The position numbers and the translations under genes are program-made. The notes below the pieces were generated by a model that ran no database searches, was not told the DNA's origin, and saw nothing but the letters and a program-made list of their open reading frames with translations. Of a DNA stretch of 45,735 nt, positions 1-8,417 are shown piece after piece. Position 1 is the first letter of the stretch; every line of letters begins with the position of its first letter. Origin of the DNA: FCB group bacterium (GTDB lineage Bacteria > Fidelibacterota > Marinisomatia > Marinisomatales > JAADGP01); contig JAADGP010000028.1 of assembly GCA_013152315.1 (NCBI GenBank), positions 1-45,735 of the forward strand, written 5' to 3'.

Positions 1-842
1 CGCAGATTAATCTCCGACACCATTTCCTCATAGGTCAGCTCACCCCTCAAATGGGCCAGGATCTGTTTGTAACCGATAGAGTCCAGGGGGTGGTAGGTTT
101 CGCTTTCCGATGTCGCTTTAAGTTTTTCCACTTCACCGACCCATCCGGAAGCCAGCATGGTGTCCGTCCTGCGCCGGATTCTTTCTTCCAATTGCGACCA
201 GTCCATCGTTATCAACACCGTGAACAGGGAATAAGCGTTCCGGTGTTTCCGTTTTTGCGATCGGAAGTGCTCCGTCGGCGGTTTTCCCGTCGCTTCATAA
301 ATCTCCAACGCGCGGATTAAACGTTTTTTATTGTTGGGGTGAACGATGAGCGCGTATTCGGGGTCCACCGCCGCCAATCTTTCCAACAGGACCGAAGGTC
401 CGTATTGCTCGTATTCGTTTTCGAGACGCTGACGAATAACAAGATTGCTCACGCTGCCGGGAAAGATACCCTTCGCGACAGCCCGGTAATACAGTCCGGC
501 GCCGCCACATAAAACCGGTTGATGCCCTCTTTGATAAATATCCTCCACGACCCCATCCACCAGATTGGCGTATTCGCCGGCGGAGACCCTCTTATCGGGC
601 ATTCTGATGCCGATCAAATGATGCGGAACCTGAGCCTGTTCTTCACGGGTGGGTTGCGCGGTGCCGATTTCCATTCCGGCATAGATTTGCCTCGAATCCA
701 GACCGATAATTTCACCGTTGACCCTTTTGGCGACTTCGATCGCCAGTCTTGTCTTACCAACGGCCGTGGGACCTACGATCGCTAAAATCGGGGTTGGATA
801 TCTTCGAAAATGAATTTGTGAACCCGTTTTGCCGGGAAACAT
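1..842 (-). CDS. miaA: tRNA dimethylallyltransferase MiaA, 3' end cut by window edge
   Basis: Transfers a dimethylallyl group to N6 of A37 in tRNAs that read codons starting with U. The ORF track misses it because the gene runs off the window. Reading the minus strand from the ATG at 842 gives an open frame of about 280 residues with the P-loop GPTAVGKT near residue 25, followed by DSRQIY and GTAQPT, which match the MiaA catalytic and substrate-binding motifs (usually DSxQxY). LCGGAGLYYRA and NKKRLIRALEI are also family-like. MiaA is usually 300-315 aa, so only about 25-30 C-terminal residues are missing. An in-frame GTG lies four codons upstream. The gene starts 42 nt after the mutL stop; mutL-miaA adjacency is common in bacteria and suggests co-transcription. 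Confidence 0.93.
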   Translation of the reverse strand, partial: MFPGKTGSQIHFRRYPTPILAIVGPTAVGKTRLAIEVAKRVNGEIIGLDSRQIYAGMEIGTAQPTREEQAQVPHHLIGIRMPDKRVSAGEYANLVDGVVEDIYQRGHQPVLCGGAGLYYRAVAKGIFPGSVSNLVIRQRLENEYEQYGPSVLLERLAAVDPEYALIVHPNNKKRLIRALEIYEATGKPPTEHFRSQKRKHRNAYSLFTVLITMDWSQLEERIRRRTDTMLASGWVGEVEKLKATSESETYHPLDSIGYKQILAHLRGELTYEEMVSEINL

Positions 843-884
843 ATTTGCTTCCACACGATTACCTATTAATTCAAATTTACGTTC

Positions 885-2690
885 TCAAAGTCGTTCGAAC
901 CGCTTATCAATCTCATCTAAAGTCAACTGAACAATAATCGGTCGACCGTGGGGACAATAATACGGATGTTTGGTGCCGAAAAGACGATTTACCAATTCCT
1001 GCATTTCCTCGCGCGTGAGTTGGTCGCCGGCCTTTACCGCCGCGTGGCAGGCGAAAGACGCGGCCAGGTTTTCCTGAAATGAACTGTACTGTTTTTGATG
1101 ACTCAAATAATGATCGATAATATTCCGAATGATTTGCTTTTCATTTCCCCATCCCATCTCGGAGGGAACAGCCTCCACCAACACCTTGTTTTGCCCTACT
1201 TCCCGCATCCGAAACCCTATTTTTTCCAAATAGGGCAATATGTCCAGCAAAACCGAATATTCATCCGGCGAGAAAGTTAAGGTTTCCGGGAATAATAAAG
1301 TTTGGGAAGCCATGGGCGAAGCGTCAAAAGCGGCCAATGCTTCTTCGAACAATACCCGTTCATGGGCCACATGTTGATCAATAATTACCAGGCCGCTGCT
1401 TATCTGGGAAACAATGTATTTATTATGAACCTGCCAGATGTTTTCCACATCGATTTCCTGGTCGCCGCCTTTTCGGGCCGCCAGGGTCGATACATATGAT
1501 TTCGCCCGCTCAAGACCGGATACGGTTCGCGATGCCGGTGTTTCCGATTCCGGCGGTCCCCCGCCTGGGGCCGGTCCCGGACGTCCCGGTCCGCCCTTCC
1601 CGGTTGGGAAGGGAGTGGTCGCGGTGTAGGTGCGGGTGCTCAGGGAAAGTTGGTTGCCGGCGGGTTCCCCCGGAACGGATTTGCCAAAATCCGGGATGGT
1701 GTCCAAAATATTCCTTAACGCCGATTCGATCCCCGATTTCAATACATGGTAAATCCGCCATTCATCCTTAAACCGCACTTCAATTTTCATGGGGTGGACG
1801 TTTACATCCACCTGATCCAAAGGAAGGCCCATATTAAGCGTAAAAAACGGGTACTCTCCCCTTTTCGTGAGCGATTGAAAGCCTGAATACACCGCGGAAT
1901 TTAACAACCTGTTTTTAATAAAACGGCGGTTTAAAAAGATGTACTGTTCACCCGGTCGGGAACGGACCAAATTCAAATTCCCTATGAACCCGGATATGAC
2001 ATAATCGCCCTTGGCGATGTTGACCGGTAAAATATTCGTGCGGTAGGTTGGATCGAATAAAGCGGCGATCCGGTCCTCCAGCTTTTCGGGCAATACCTTC
2101 AGGATTTCTTTCCCATCGGCAACCAGTAAAAAATGAATTTCCGGATAAGCCAGGGCGAACCGGCGCGTCATCTGGACAATATGACGCAGTTCCACCTGGG
2201 GCGATTTCAGAAATTTCCGTCGCGCGGGCGTATTATAAAAAAGATTCGTAACCGTTATTTGCGTCCCCTGTTCGGCCGCCGCGGGAATGATTTCCGATGC
2301 CTTTCCCTTCCTCATAATCATTTCAGCTCCCCCGGCTCCCCCTTCGCCATCGGCGCAGGACACGATTTTGACATCCGAAACCGAGGCGATACTCGCCAGG
2401 GCTTCACCCCGAAAACCAAGGGTGTTTATCCGGAACAGGTCTTCCACACTGTTTATTTTGCTGGTTGAATACCGCTCAAAAGCGCGCGGCAGATCATCGG
2501 CGGTAATACCGTGGCCGTCGTCGGTAACCTGAATTAATTGGTGTCCGCCTTTTTCGATAACAATGCTCACCGCCGTCGCCCCGGCATCAATGCTGTTCTC
2601 CAACAACTCTTTCACAACCGAGGCCGGTCGTTCCACAACCTCACCGGCGGAAATTTTATTTCGCAAATCTTCTGATAACGACCGGATCAT
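885..2690 (-). CDS. mutL: DNA mismatch repair protein MutL
   Basis: Mismatch-repair mediator and nicking endonuclease, 601 aa, a normal length. The N-terminal GHKL ATPase (about 1-330) shows ELLENSIDAGA, DDGHGI and RGEALASI. A Gly/Pro-rich linker (about 360-395) leads to the C-terminal dimerisation domain. That domain carries the endonuclease motif in the form DQHVAHERVLFEE (family consensus DQHAxxExxxxE, so Ala is replaced by Val), plus ACHAAVKAGD and CPHGRP, the accompanying metal-site motifs. This is the nicking type found in bacteria without MutH. No mutS lies in the window. It sits between ftcD upstream and miaA downstream on the same strand. Confidence 0.97.
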   Translation of the reverse strand: MIRSLSEDLRNKISAGEVVERPASVVKELLENSIDAGATAVSIVIEKGGHQLIQVTDDGHGITADDLPRAFERYSTSKINSVEDLFRINTLGFRGEALASIASVSDVKIVSCADGEGGAGGAEMIMRKGKASEIIPAAAEQGTQITVTNLFYNTPARRKFLKSPQVELRHIVQMTRRFALAYPEIHFLLVADGKEILKVLPEKLEDRIAALFDPTYRTNILPVNIAKGDYVISGFIGNLNLVRSRPGEQYIFLNRRFIKNRLLNSAVYSGFQSLTKRGEYPFFTLNMGLPLDQVDVNVHPMKIEVRFKDEWRIYHVLKSGIESALRNILDTIPDFGKSVPGEPAGNQLSLSTRTYTATTPFPTGKGGPGRPGPAPGGGPPESETPASRTVSGLERAKSYVSTLAARKGGDQEIDVENIWQVHNKYIVSQISSGLVIIDQHVAHERVLFEEALAAFDASPMASQTLLFPETLTFSPDEYSVLLDILPYLEKIGFRMREVGQNKVLVEAVPSEMGWGNEKQIIRNIIDHYLSHQKQYSSFQENLAASFACHAAVKAGDQLTREEMQELVNRLFGTKHPYYCPHGRPIIVQLTLDEIDKRFERL

Positions 2691-2850
2691 ATTAATTTTT
2701 CATTTTTCGACGATTGATCATTACCGATGTTGATCGAAAGTAAGAAAGACCAGCAATCGAAATCCCTTAATGTCACTAATTACTGAAACCACCTTGTTTT
2801 TTCTTAGCAAAAGTAAATCACCTCTTAGTCAAACCGTAATCCAAACTTGT

Positions 2851-2929
2851 CATCATCACACATCACGCATCACTCATCACGTTTCACGCTTAACGCTTCA
2901 CGTTTTACGTTTCACGCCTCACGCTTTCG
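2851..2929. repeat. Degenerate CACGTTTCACG-type low-complexity repeat
   Basis: About 80 nt made of imperfect 8-11 nt units of the form TCACGTTTCACG, TTTTACG, CATCACG. Read on the minus strand the units are GCGTGAAACGTGA-like. The array starts inside the last codons of ftcD and the first unit supplies its TGA stop. A shorter array of the same family is at 42311-42342. It is not CRISPR-like: units are too short and there are no unique spacers. Confidence 0.7.
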
Positions 2930-4760
2930 AAATAATGGAAATGGTTTTTGAAAATATTTCCGCCCGCAATTTTTCGGCTTTTTCGATCAGCTCATAAATC
3001 GTCTTTTTTGTCTCCTTAACATACTCTTCGTCGCCGTCAATACCGCTTAAATTAATCAATACATTTAAGCCCGCCCCCCGTACCGCAGCCAGGGCGGTCT
3101 CACCGGCCACTCCGGCATCGCTCACCGAATTGGGATTGCCTTTTTCAACCATGATTTTCGCCAATTCCAGTACCCGCAACGATTTTTCCGCGACTTCCAG
3201 CGGTACCCGGATCGCAAAACGATTGGCCTCCGCGAGCGCTTCCCGTTTGCGGGCTTGCTCCTCATCGCTGCCGGACGGTAACCGGTTGGCGTCCATCACC
3301 TGGTTAAAGGCTTTTGTGTCTTCATCGACAAGCGAGGACAGATGATCCATTAGTTGTTGTGCCTCATCCCCGATTGCGGATAGAAACGGTTTTTGCTCGA
3401 AATATCCCTTCTTCTCGTGGGTTATTGCCGCCACCATGGAAGTCAACGCGGCGCCCAAACTCCCCGCCAGGGCCGAAACACTGCCCCCGCCGGGCGCCGG
3501 ACTATTGGCGGACAACTCCGCTGTAAATTCATTGACCGTCAGATTCATTAATTTCCCGGCCTCCGTTTTGACAGCGTAATCAATAATTTTCTCTTCCGGA
3601 ATAAAAGGCGTCACGTCATTCAGCCCCAGCGACTGAACGGCAACTTCAACCAGTTCCTTTTCCGGTATCCCCGTCGTGCGTTGTTGTTTGTTAAGGTAAT
3701 GACGGCCGGCCATGAGCAACGCCTTGAGCGGTATCAGTCCGACCAATTCGCTTCCCGTTACCCGCACCCCGCGGGTTACGGCCAGTTCGCAAACCTTGTC
3801 GAACACATCATGGATCGTCGAAACCTTGTAATTCGTGAAATTAATCGAGATTTGCGCCCGTTTAAAGGTGTCGATATACCACCCGATGGCTTTCACATGT
3901 TTAAATTTTCCCGGTCGTTTAACGGGCTTGCCGGGAAGCTGGTCTTCGGAATAACCGATTTCCTCCCAATAGGAGCGTATGTCAAAATCGTGTTTTTGTT
4001 CATGGTGCGCGATGAGGGCGGTTACCGATCCGGCTATGTGGTCGCAAAAACTGCAGGGATACTTCCCCTCCCGGTAACGGATAATGGAACCGTCCAGGTA
4101 ATTATTCGATTCGGGATGAGGAATTCTTACCGTTCTCCCTTTTTCCCTGATCTCGAAAGCGATATCGGTTGCCAGGCGTTTGTCTTTCGTATTCAGGTTT
4201 ATATTATAAGCGATCAGGAATTCCCGCGCCCCCATTACCGTGGCGCCGCTCCGGGGATTAAATTCCGCCGGACCGAAATCCGGTCGCCACTCCGGATCCC
4301 TTAATTTTTTTTCCAGTCCTTCGTACTCGCCTTCGCGAATGCGAGCCAGGTTTTTTCGTTCCGGCCTCCGGGCCGAATATTCATACAGGTAAACCGGGAT
4401 GCCCAATTCCTCCCCCACGCGTTTACCGACCCTTTCGGATAGGGCCACGCATTCGTCCATGGTGACATCACTGACGGGGATGAAGGGACAGACATCGGTG
4501 GCGCCCATCCGCGGATGGGCCCCTTCCTGTTCCCGCATATCAATCACTTCCGCCGCCTGCCGTATCGCCCGGTAAGCCGCTTCTTCTACCGCAGATAATG
4601 ATCCGACAAAGGTAACCACCGTCCGATTGGTGTCCTTGCCGGGGTCAACATCCAGCAAAGTAATCCCTTCCACGGCCTGAATCGCAGCGGTGATCTGTTT
4701 GATTTTCCCGGCGTCACGGCCTTCGCTGAAGTTGGGTACACATTCGACTAACGCAGACAT
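2919..4760 (-). CDS. ftcD: Bifunctional glutamate formimidoyltransferase / formimidoyl-THF cyclodeaminase
   Basis: Final steps of histidine breakdown: transfers the formimino group from formiminoglutamate to tetrahydrofolate, then releases ammonia. The N-terminal transferase half aligns well with animal FTCD from memory: VECVPNFSEGR near residue 5, the catalytic-type His at 82 in HPRMGATDVCPF, then SELVGLIPLKALL. The cyclodeaminase half starts near 408 and has the Gly-rich motif SPAPGGGSVSALAG. At 613 aa it is about 70 residues longer than the animal fusion. The extra segment lies at about 210-282 and contains Cys236-x2-Cys239 and His252/253-His257, the spacing of a C2H2 zinc finger. No hut genes are seen nearby. 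Confidence 0.93.
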   Translation of the reverse strand: MSALVECVPNFSEGRDAGKIKQITAAIQAVEGITLLDVDPGKDTNRTVVTFVGSLSAVEEAAYRAIRQAAEVIDMREQEGAHPRMGATDVCPFIPVSDVTMDECVALSERVGKRVGEELGIPVYLYEYSARRPERKNLARIREGEYEGLEKKLRDPEWRPDFGPAEFNPRSGATVMGAREFLIAYNINLNTKDKRLATDIAFEIREKGRTVRIPHPESNNYLDGSIIRYREGKYPCSFCDHIAGSVTALIAHHEQKHDFDIRSYWEEIGYSEDQLPGKPVKRPGKFKHVKAIGWYIDTFKRAQISINFTNYKVSTIHDVFDKVCELAVTRGVRVTGSELVGLIPLKALLMAGRHYLNKQQRTTGIPEKELVEVAVQSLGLNDVTPFIPEEKIIDYAVKTEAGKLMNLTVNEFTAELSANSPAPGGGSVSALAGSLGAALTSMVAAITHEKKGYFEQKPFLSAIGDEAQQLMDHLSSLVDEDTKAFNQVMDANRLPSGSDEEQARKREALAEANRFAIRVPLEVAEKSLRVLELAKIMVEKGNPNSVSDAGVAGETALAAVRGAGLNVLINLSGIDGDEEYVKETKKTIYELIEKAEKLRAEIFSKTISIISKA

Positions 4761-4770
4761 CCGCTTGCAC

Positions 4771-4908
4771 CTAACCTTTAAAAGCGATTTTTTGTAAATA
4801 ATACATCAGCCAGATAATTAGAAACAATAAAATAGCAATCCAATAGAGTGGTCGTCCAGGTTTCCGTCGTTGGGGAAGAATTCGACGAAACTTAATCCGG
4901 TGGACCAT
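4771..4908 (-). CDS. Small single-TM protein (45 aa), not in ORF track
   Basis: Complete 45-codon ORF, ATG at 4908 and TAG at 4771. The first half is very basic (HRIKFRRILPQRRK) and is followed by one hydrophobic helix (PLYWIAILLFLIIWLMYYL) and a short KKxxFKG-like tail, consistent with a single-pass inner-membrane protein with an N-in orientation. The ATG follows the site-2 protease stop by 3 nt, so coupled translation is likely; GGGAA just upstream could act as a weak ribosome site. I do not recognise a family. Position suggests a partner or substrate of the protease, which is inference only. Codon use is ordinary for this window. Confidence 0.6.
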   Translation of the reverse strand: MVHRIKFRRILPQRRKPGRPLYWIAILLFLIIWLMYYLQKIAFKG

Positions 4909-4911
4909 GAT

Positions 4912-5553
4912 TTAAATTCCCGCAAAGAGATACATGAAAAAGTTAATGAATGGTTTCATAAAAAGCCAAATTATCGAAAAGCCCGTAATATAGCCGAACA
5001 GGATAACGCCCAACAAAATTCTGGGGCCGTATATTTGCAGCTTCATCACCATTTCCGGGTTTTTGCGAATCATCATGCCCGAAAATATCTGGGATCCGTC
5101 CAGGGGGGGAATAGGAATTAAATTAAAGATGGCCAGGGCAATGTTTATTCGCACGAACATGAACAGCATGGTATCGATGGGATCTCCACTCATCAATCCT
5201 TGGATTCCGCCTTGTCCCACTACCCGGAACAACAACCCTCCCACCAGTGCCAATAAAAGATTCGCCGCCGGCCCGGCGAATGCAACCATCATCATGTCCG
5301 TACGGGGATTGCGTAAATTGCTGGCGTTAACCGGTACGGGTTTGGCCCACCCGAATCCCACGAACAGAATCATTAAGGAACCAAAGGGATCCAAATGAGC
5401 CATCGGATTTAACGTCAAACGTCCCATCCTTGCGGCCGTATCGTCGCCCCGCCGATAGGCCATGTAAGCGTGAGAAAACTCATGAAATACCAGAGCAAAC
5501 ACCAATACCGGTATTAACATTACCAAAACTTCAACAGGCAGGCTGAACAGCAT
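4912..5553 (-). CDS. Site-2 protease family (M50) membrane metallopeptidase
   Basis: Intramembrane zinc metalloprotease of the short M50 type, 213 aa. The zinc motif HEFSH is at 24-28 in the first TM helix; FAGPAANLLLAL marks the conserved central helix, and NLIPIPPLDGSQIF supplies the third metal ligand (Asp of the LDG motif). About five to six hydrophobic segments are visible and there is no PDZ domain, unlike RseP. Proteins like this are often encoded next to xerD or scpA/B in diverse bacteria, and their substrates are mostly unknown. Here it lies downstream of xerD, and the 45-aa membrane ORF follows directly. Confidence 0.92.
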   Translation of the reverse strand: MLFSLPVEVLVMLIPVLVFALVFHEFSHAYMAYRRGDDTAARMGRLTLNPMAHLDPFGSLMILFVGFGWAKPVPVNASNLRNPRTDMMMVAFAGPAANLLLALVGGLLFRVVGQGGIQGLMSGDPIDTMLFMFVRINIALAIFNLIPIPPLDGSQIFSGMMIRKNPEMVMKLQIYGPRILLGVILFGYITGFSIIWLFMKPFINFFMYLFAGI

Positions 5554-5654
5554 AATCTATCCGTCTCCGGGAAATTTAATAATTAAAGGGTGTGAATACG
5601 TCTTCATCTTTTCACGTTGAATAACCATGTCTATCCGTGTTTTCATTTTTTATT

Positions 5655-6548
5655 TCACCAACGGGGGTGATATGTGCGATGAACTTCTTTCAGGTACTCT
5701 TTATCCAGGTGGGTATAAATCTGGGTGGTGGAAATATCGGCATGGCCCAGCATTTCCTGTACCGCCCGCAGGTCGGCACCTCCTTCAAGGAGGTGGGTCG
5801 CAAAAGAGTGGCGGAGGGTGTGGGGACTGACCTTCCTGGTTATTCCCGCCGCTTCAACCCATTTTTTCAGGATAACCCAAACCATCATGCGCGTTAAGGG
5901 CCGACCGTTACGGCTTAAAAAGATCGTCCCCGGGTTGGACCCGCGCCGGGCCAATGAAGGCCGCAAATGTTTCAAATAATCGTTGAGCCGGTCCATCCCG
6001 CGCGGTCCCACCGGAACTAACCGTTCCTTATTCCCTTTGCCCAATACGCGAATCATTTCCGCCTCGGCGAGCAGGTCGGTAAGCTTTAAACCGCAGGCCT
6101 CACTCACCCGCAGACCGGCGGAATACAATATTTCCAACAGCGCCACGTCCCGGAGCCCCATGGGTTCGGAAACGTCAACAGAATCCAAAATCGAATTTAC
6201 TTCCTCCACGGTCAGGACCTGGGGCAATTTCTTTGGCAGCTTCAGGGTGTCCAGCAATTGAGAGGGGTTCTGCGACACCAGTTTTTCACTGGACAAAAAG
6301 GCGTGGTAGGAGCGGATTGACGAAAACGTTCTGGAAATACTGGAAGGTGCCAGATGGATATCGTTCAGGGTCCGGATAAAGGCGCGAATGTGTTTTTGGC
6401 GTATTTTTTCCAGATCGTCTATATTTTGATCTTGTTCCAGAAACAACAGGTACCTTCGCAGGTCCCGTTGATAGGCGGCGATTGAATTGGCCGACAGGTT
6501 TCTCTCCACTCGCAACATCATCAGATACTCTTGGAAGTAGGTCTGCAT
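5655..6548 (-). CDS. xerD: Site-specific tyrosine recombinase XerD
   Basis: Resolves chromosome dimers at dif with XerC. At 297 aa it matches the family length. The N-terminal SAM-like core-binding domain covers about 1-90. The catalytic domain shows the Arg in AGLRVSEACGL, the Lys in LGKGNKERLVPVG, HTLRHSFATHLL (HxxR), LGHADISTTQIYTHL with the nucleophile Tyr, and an end in HPRW. The tail resembles XerD more than XerC. There are no integrase-type neighbours or attachment repeats, so this is a housekeeping recombinase rather than an element integrase. About 100 nt separate it from gmhA upstream. Confidence 0.93.
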   Translation of the reverse strand: MQTYFQEYLMMLRVERNLSANSIAAYQRDLRRYLLFLEQDQNIDDLEKIRQKHIRAFIRTLNDIHLAPSSISRTFSSIRSYHAFLSSEKLVSQNPSQLLDTLKLPKKLPQVLTVEEVNSILDSVDVSEPMGLRDVALLEILYSAGLRVSEACGLKLTDLLAEAEMIRVLGKGNKERLVPVGPRGMDRLNDYLKHLRPSLARRGSNPGTIFLSRNGRPLTRMMVWVILKKWVEAAGITRKVSPHTLRHSFATHLLEGGADLRAVQEMLGHADISTTQIYTHLDKEYLKEVHRTYHPRW

Positions 6549-6650
6549 CCGCCTGGCAATATCAAACGAACGTCGTTTCTCCGTGATAAAACCGAATCGG
6601 TCGGGTAGAGGTTTCGACAGTAATTTTAGTTCGCTTAAGGTTCATGAAAT

Positions 6651-7235
6651 TCAGGACGATTTCACTACTGCCTGTTCGATTAATTCACATAAAATGTGTC
6701 CGGATAGAATATGTCCCTCCTGTATTCGTTGTGTGTCGTCACTCGGAATCCTGATAGCGACTTTGCCAAGCGCCGCCAAAGCGCCGCCGCTGCGACCGGT
6801 AAGCGCCACGACCGGCATCTGTTTTTCCCGCGCCGTCCTGGCAGCCGCGATCACGTTGCCTGAATTCCCGCTGGTTGAGATCGCCACCAGTACATCGCCC
6901 GGTTCTCCCAGGGCTTCAATCTGTCTGGAAAATATTGTTTCAAAAGCAGTATCGTTGGTCCAGGCGGTCAGCAAAGAGGAATCGGTGGTCAGGGCAAGAG
7001 ACGGAATGGCCGGACGATTGTGATCACGCAAGCCACCCACCAATTCGGTGGATAAATGCTGGGCCTGAGCCGCGCTGCCGCCGTTGCCGCACCACAGGAT
7101 CTTTTTCCCACCTTGAACCGCCGCGATCATTATCGCCGCCGCGTTGTCCAGATCCTCCTGGCAATGTTTTATCATAGCCCGCATGGTTTCGGCGCTTTCC
7201 GACAATTGCTTTTCAATAATCGTTAGATAATCCAA
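6651..7235 (-). CDS. gmhA: D-sedoheptulose 7-phosphate isomerase (SIS domain)
   Basis: First step of ADP-heptose synthesis for the LPS inner core: sedoheptulose 7-phosphate to D-glycero-D-manno-heptose 7-phosphate. The 194-aa SIS protein has CGNGGSAAQAQHLSTELVG near residue 50, carrying the His and Glu zinc ligands, ISTSGNSGN for phosphate binding, and a C-terminal TQRIQEGHILSGHILCELIE helix with the Gln and His ligands. Length is normal. It starts 3 nt after the GGGP synthase stop, so it belongs to the same operon. A DiaA-type SIS protein is the main alternative, but the metal-ligand pattern favours GmhA. Confidence 0.92.
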   Translation of the reverse strand: MDYLTIIEKQLSESAETMRAMIKHCQEDLDNAAAIMIAAVQGGKKILWCGNGGSAAQAQHLSTELVGGLRDHNRPAIPSLALTTDSSLLTAWTNDTAFETIFSRQIEALGEPGDVLVAISTSGNSGNVIAAARTAREKQMPVVALTGRSGGALAALGKVAIRIPSDDTQRIQEGHILSGHILCELIEQAVVKSS

Positions 7236-7238
7236 AAT

Positions 7239-8006
7239 CTATTCCTTGCTGTGGACGGCTTCGGCGAATGCCGACATTAATCCGCTTCCTCCCGTTTCCT
7301 CGATAATGGTGCCGGTGACAATAAAATCGGCGCCCGCTTCAACCCGTTCCTTCGCCTGCGCCGGTTCCCGAAGGCCGCCACCCACGATGATCGGCACGTC
7401 CACCTTGTCATTCACGGCTTCGATAATAGCGGTGGTAACGGGTGTTTTTGCGCCGCTGCCCGCTTCCAGATAGATCATCTTCATACCAAAATATTGGGCT
7501 GCCAGACTATGCGCCACCACAATATCCGGGCGATTCATGGGAATGGGACGCGTGCCGCTCATGAACTCCACTGTTGACCGGGCTCCCCCGTCTATCAATA
7601 AATAACCGGTGGGGATCGTCTCAATACCAAGGTCATGGACAATGGGGGCGGCGATGGCCTGTTCACCAATAAGATAATGGGGATTCCGCCCCGACAGGAC
7701 CGACATAAACAACATGGCATCGTAATGTTCGTTTAACTGGTTCACTCCCCCCGGGAAAAAAATCACCGGCATTTCCGCCAAAGCTTTAATCCGGGCCACG
7801 CGTTGATGGTATTTGCCGTCCATCATCAGACTTCCGCCGACAAAAAGGGCATCCACGCCGGCATGGTTCGCGGTCTCCACGCGGGCATCCAGGGAATTGT
7901 CGTTTTTCCGATCGGGATCGATTAATACGATATAACCAGCGCCTTTCTGATCACGAACATCCAGAAGATAACGGTATATTTCATTTTTTTTCACTTTTTG
8001 TGTCAA
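7239..8006 (-). CDS. Geranylgeranylglyceryl/heptaprenylglyceryl phosphate synthase family (PcrB-like)
   Basis: TIM-barrel prenyltransferase that joins sn-glycerol-1-phosphate to a polyprenyl diphosphate by an ether bond, the first committed step of archaeal lipids. The 255-aa sequence shows VLIDPDRK near 28, FFPGGVNQL, PTGYLLIDGG, YLEAGSGA (phosphate and G1P binding) and IVGGGLR with a C-terminal VTGTIIEE. Members occur in Bacteroidota and relatives, where some were shown to make GGGP; chain length cannot be read here. The apparent start is TTG at 8006, overlapping the gcvH stop by 4 nt (TTGA), so translation is probably coupled. No in-frame ATG lies near the N-terminus. Confidence 0.9.
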   Translation of the reverse strand: MTQKVKKNEIYRYLLDVRDQKGAGYIVLIDPDRKNDNSLDARVETANHAGVDALFVGGSLMMDGKYHQRVARIKALAEMPVIFFPGGVNQLNEHYDAMLFMSVLSGRNPHYLIGEQAIAAPIVHDLGIETIPTGYLLIDGGARSTVEFMSGTRPIPMNRPDIVVAHSLAAQYFGMKMIYLEAGSGAKTPVTTAIIEAVNDKVDVPIIVGGGLREPAQAKERVEAGADFIVTGTIIEETGGSGLMSAFAEAVHSKE

Positions 8007-8380
8007 TTGATTAACGCCTGATAATCGTCGGCGGACAATAAGCCCTCTTTATCCGACGGGTCGGTAACTTCCAGTTTGATCATCCAGCCGGCACCATAAG
8101 GATCATTATTCACCTGTTCCGGGGCATCTTCCAGGTCGTTGTTAACGGCTGTCACTTTCCCCGCCACCGGAGCGTAAATGTCGGCCACCGTTTTGACGGC
8201 TTCGATCGTTCCGATCGGGTCTCCCTTTCCCACTTCCTGACCAATTTCAGGAAATTCGACATAAATGATGTCACCCAGTTCTCCCTGGGCGAAATCAGTG
8301 ATGCCGATTGTCACTTCGCTTCCTTCAAATCGGGCCCATTCATGGTCTTTGGTGTAAAGCAATTCGCTTGGGATGTTCAC
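8003..8380 (-). CDS. gcvH: Glycine cleavage system H protein
   Basis: Lipoyl carrier that shuttles the aminomethyl group between P, T and L proteins of glycine cleavage. The lipoylated Lys lies in IEAVKTVADIYAP, and TKDHEW and GITDFAQGELGDI are the family's N-terminal signatures. The ORF track starts at a GTG at 8386. I prefer the GTG at 8380, giving 125 aa beginning MNIPSELLYTKDHEW, because AAGAGG then sits at proper spacing and the N-terminus aligns with other H proteins. No gcvT or gcvP is in the window. An alternative role as lipoate relay cannot be excluded. Confidence 0.95.
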   Translation of the reverse strand: MNIPSELLYTKDHEWARFEGSEVTIGITDFAQGELGDIIYVEFPEIGQEVGKGDPIGTIEAVKTVADIYAPVAGKVTAVNNDLEDAPEQVNNDPYGAGWMIKLEVTDPSDKEGLLSADDYQALIN

Positions 8381-8417
8381 GATCACCTCTTATTCATGTT
8401 GCGTTTGTAATTTCAAT

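Noticed and set aside
2851-2929. CRISPR-like array
   Set aside because: Units are 8-11 nt, degenerate and contiguous; no 25-40 nt repeats, unique spacers or cas genes.
3681-4304. 207-aa plus-strand ORF inside ftcD
   Set aside because: Antisense shadow of a well-conserved enzyme.
5655-6548. Tyrosine recombinase as sign of a mobile element
   Set aside because: XerD-length protein with housekeeping neighbours; no attachment repeats or cargo nearby.
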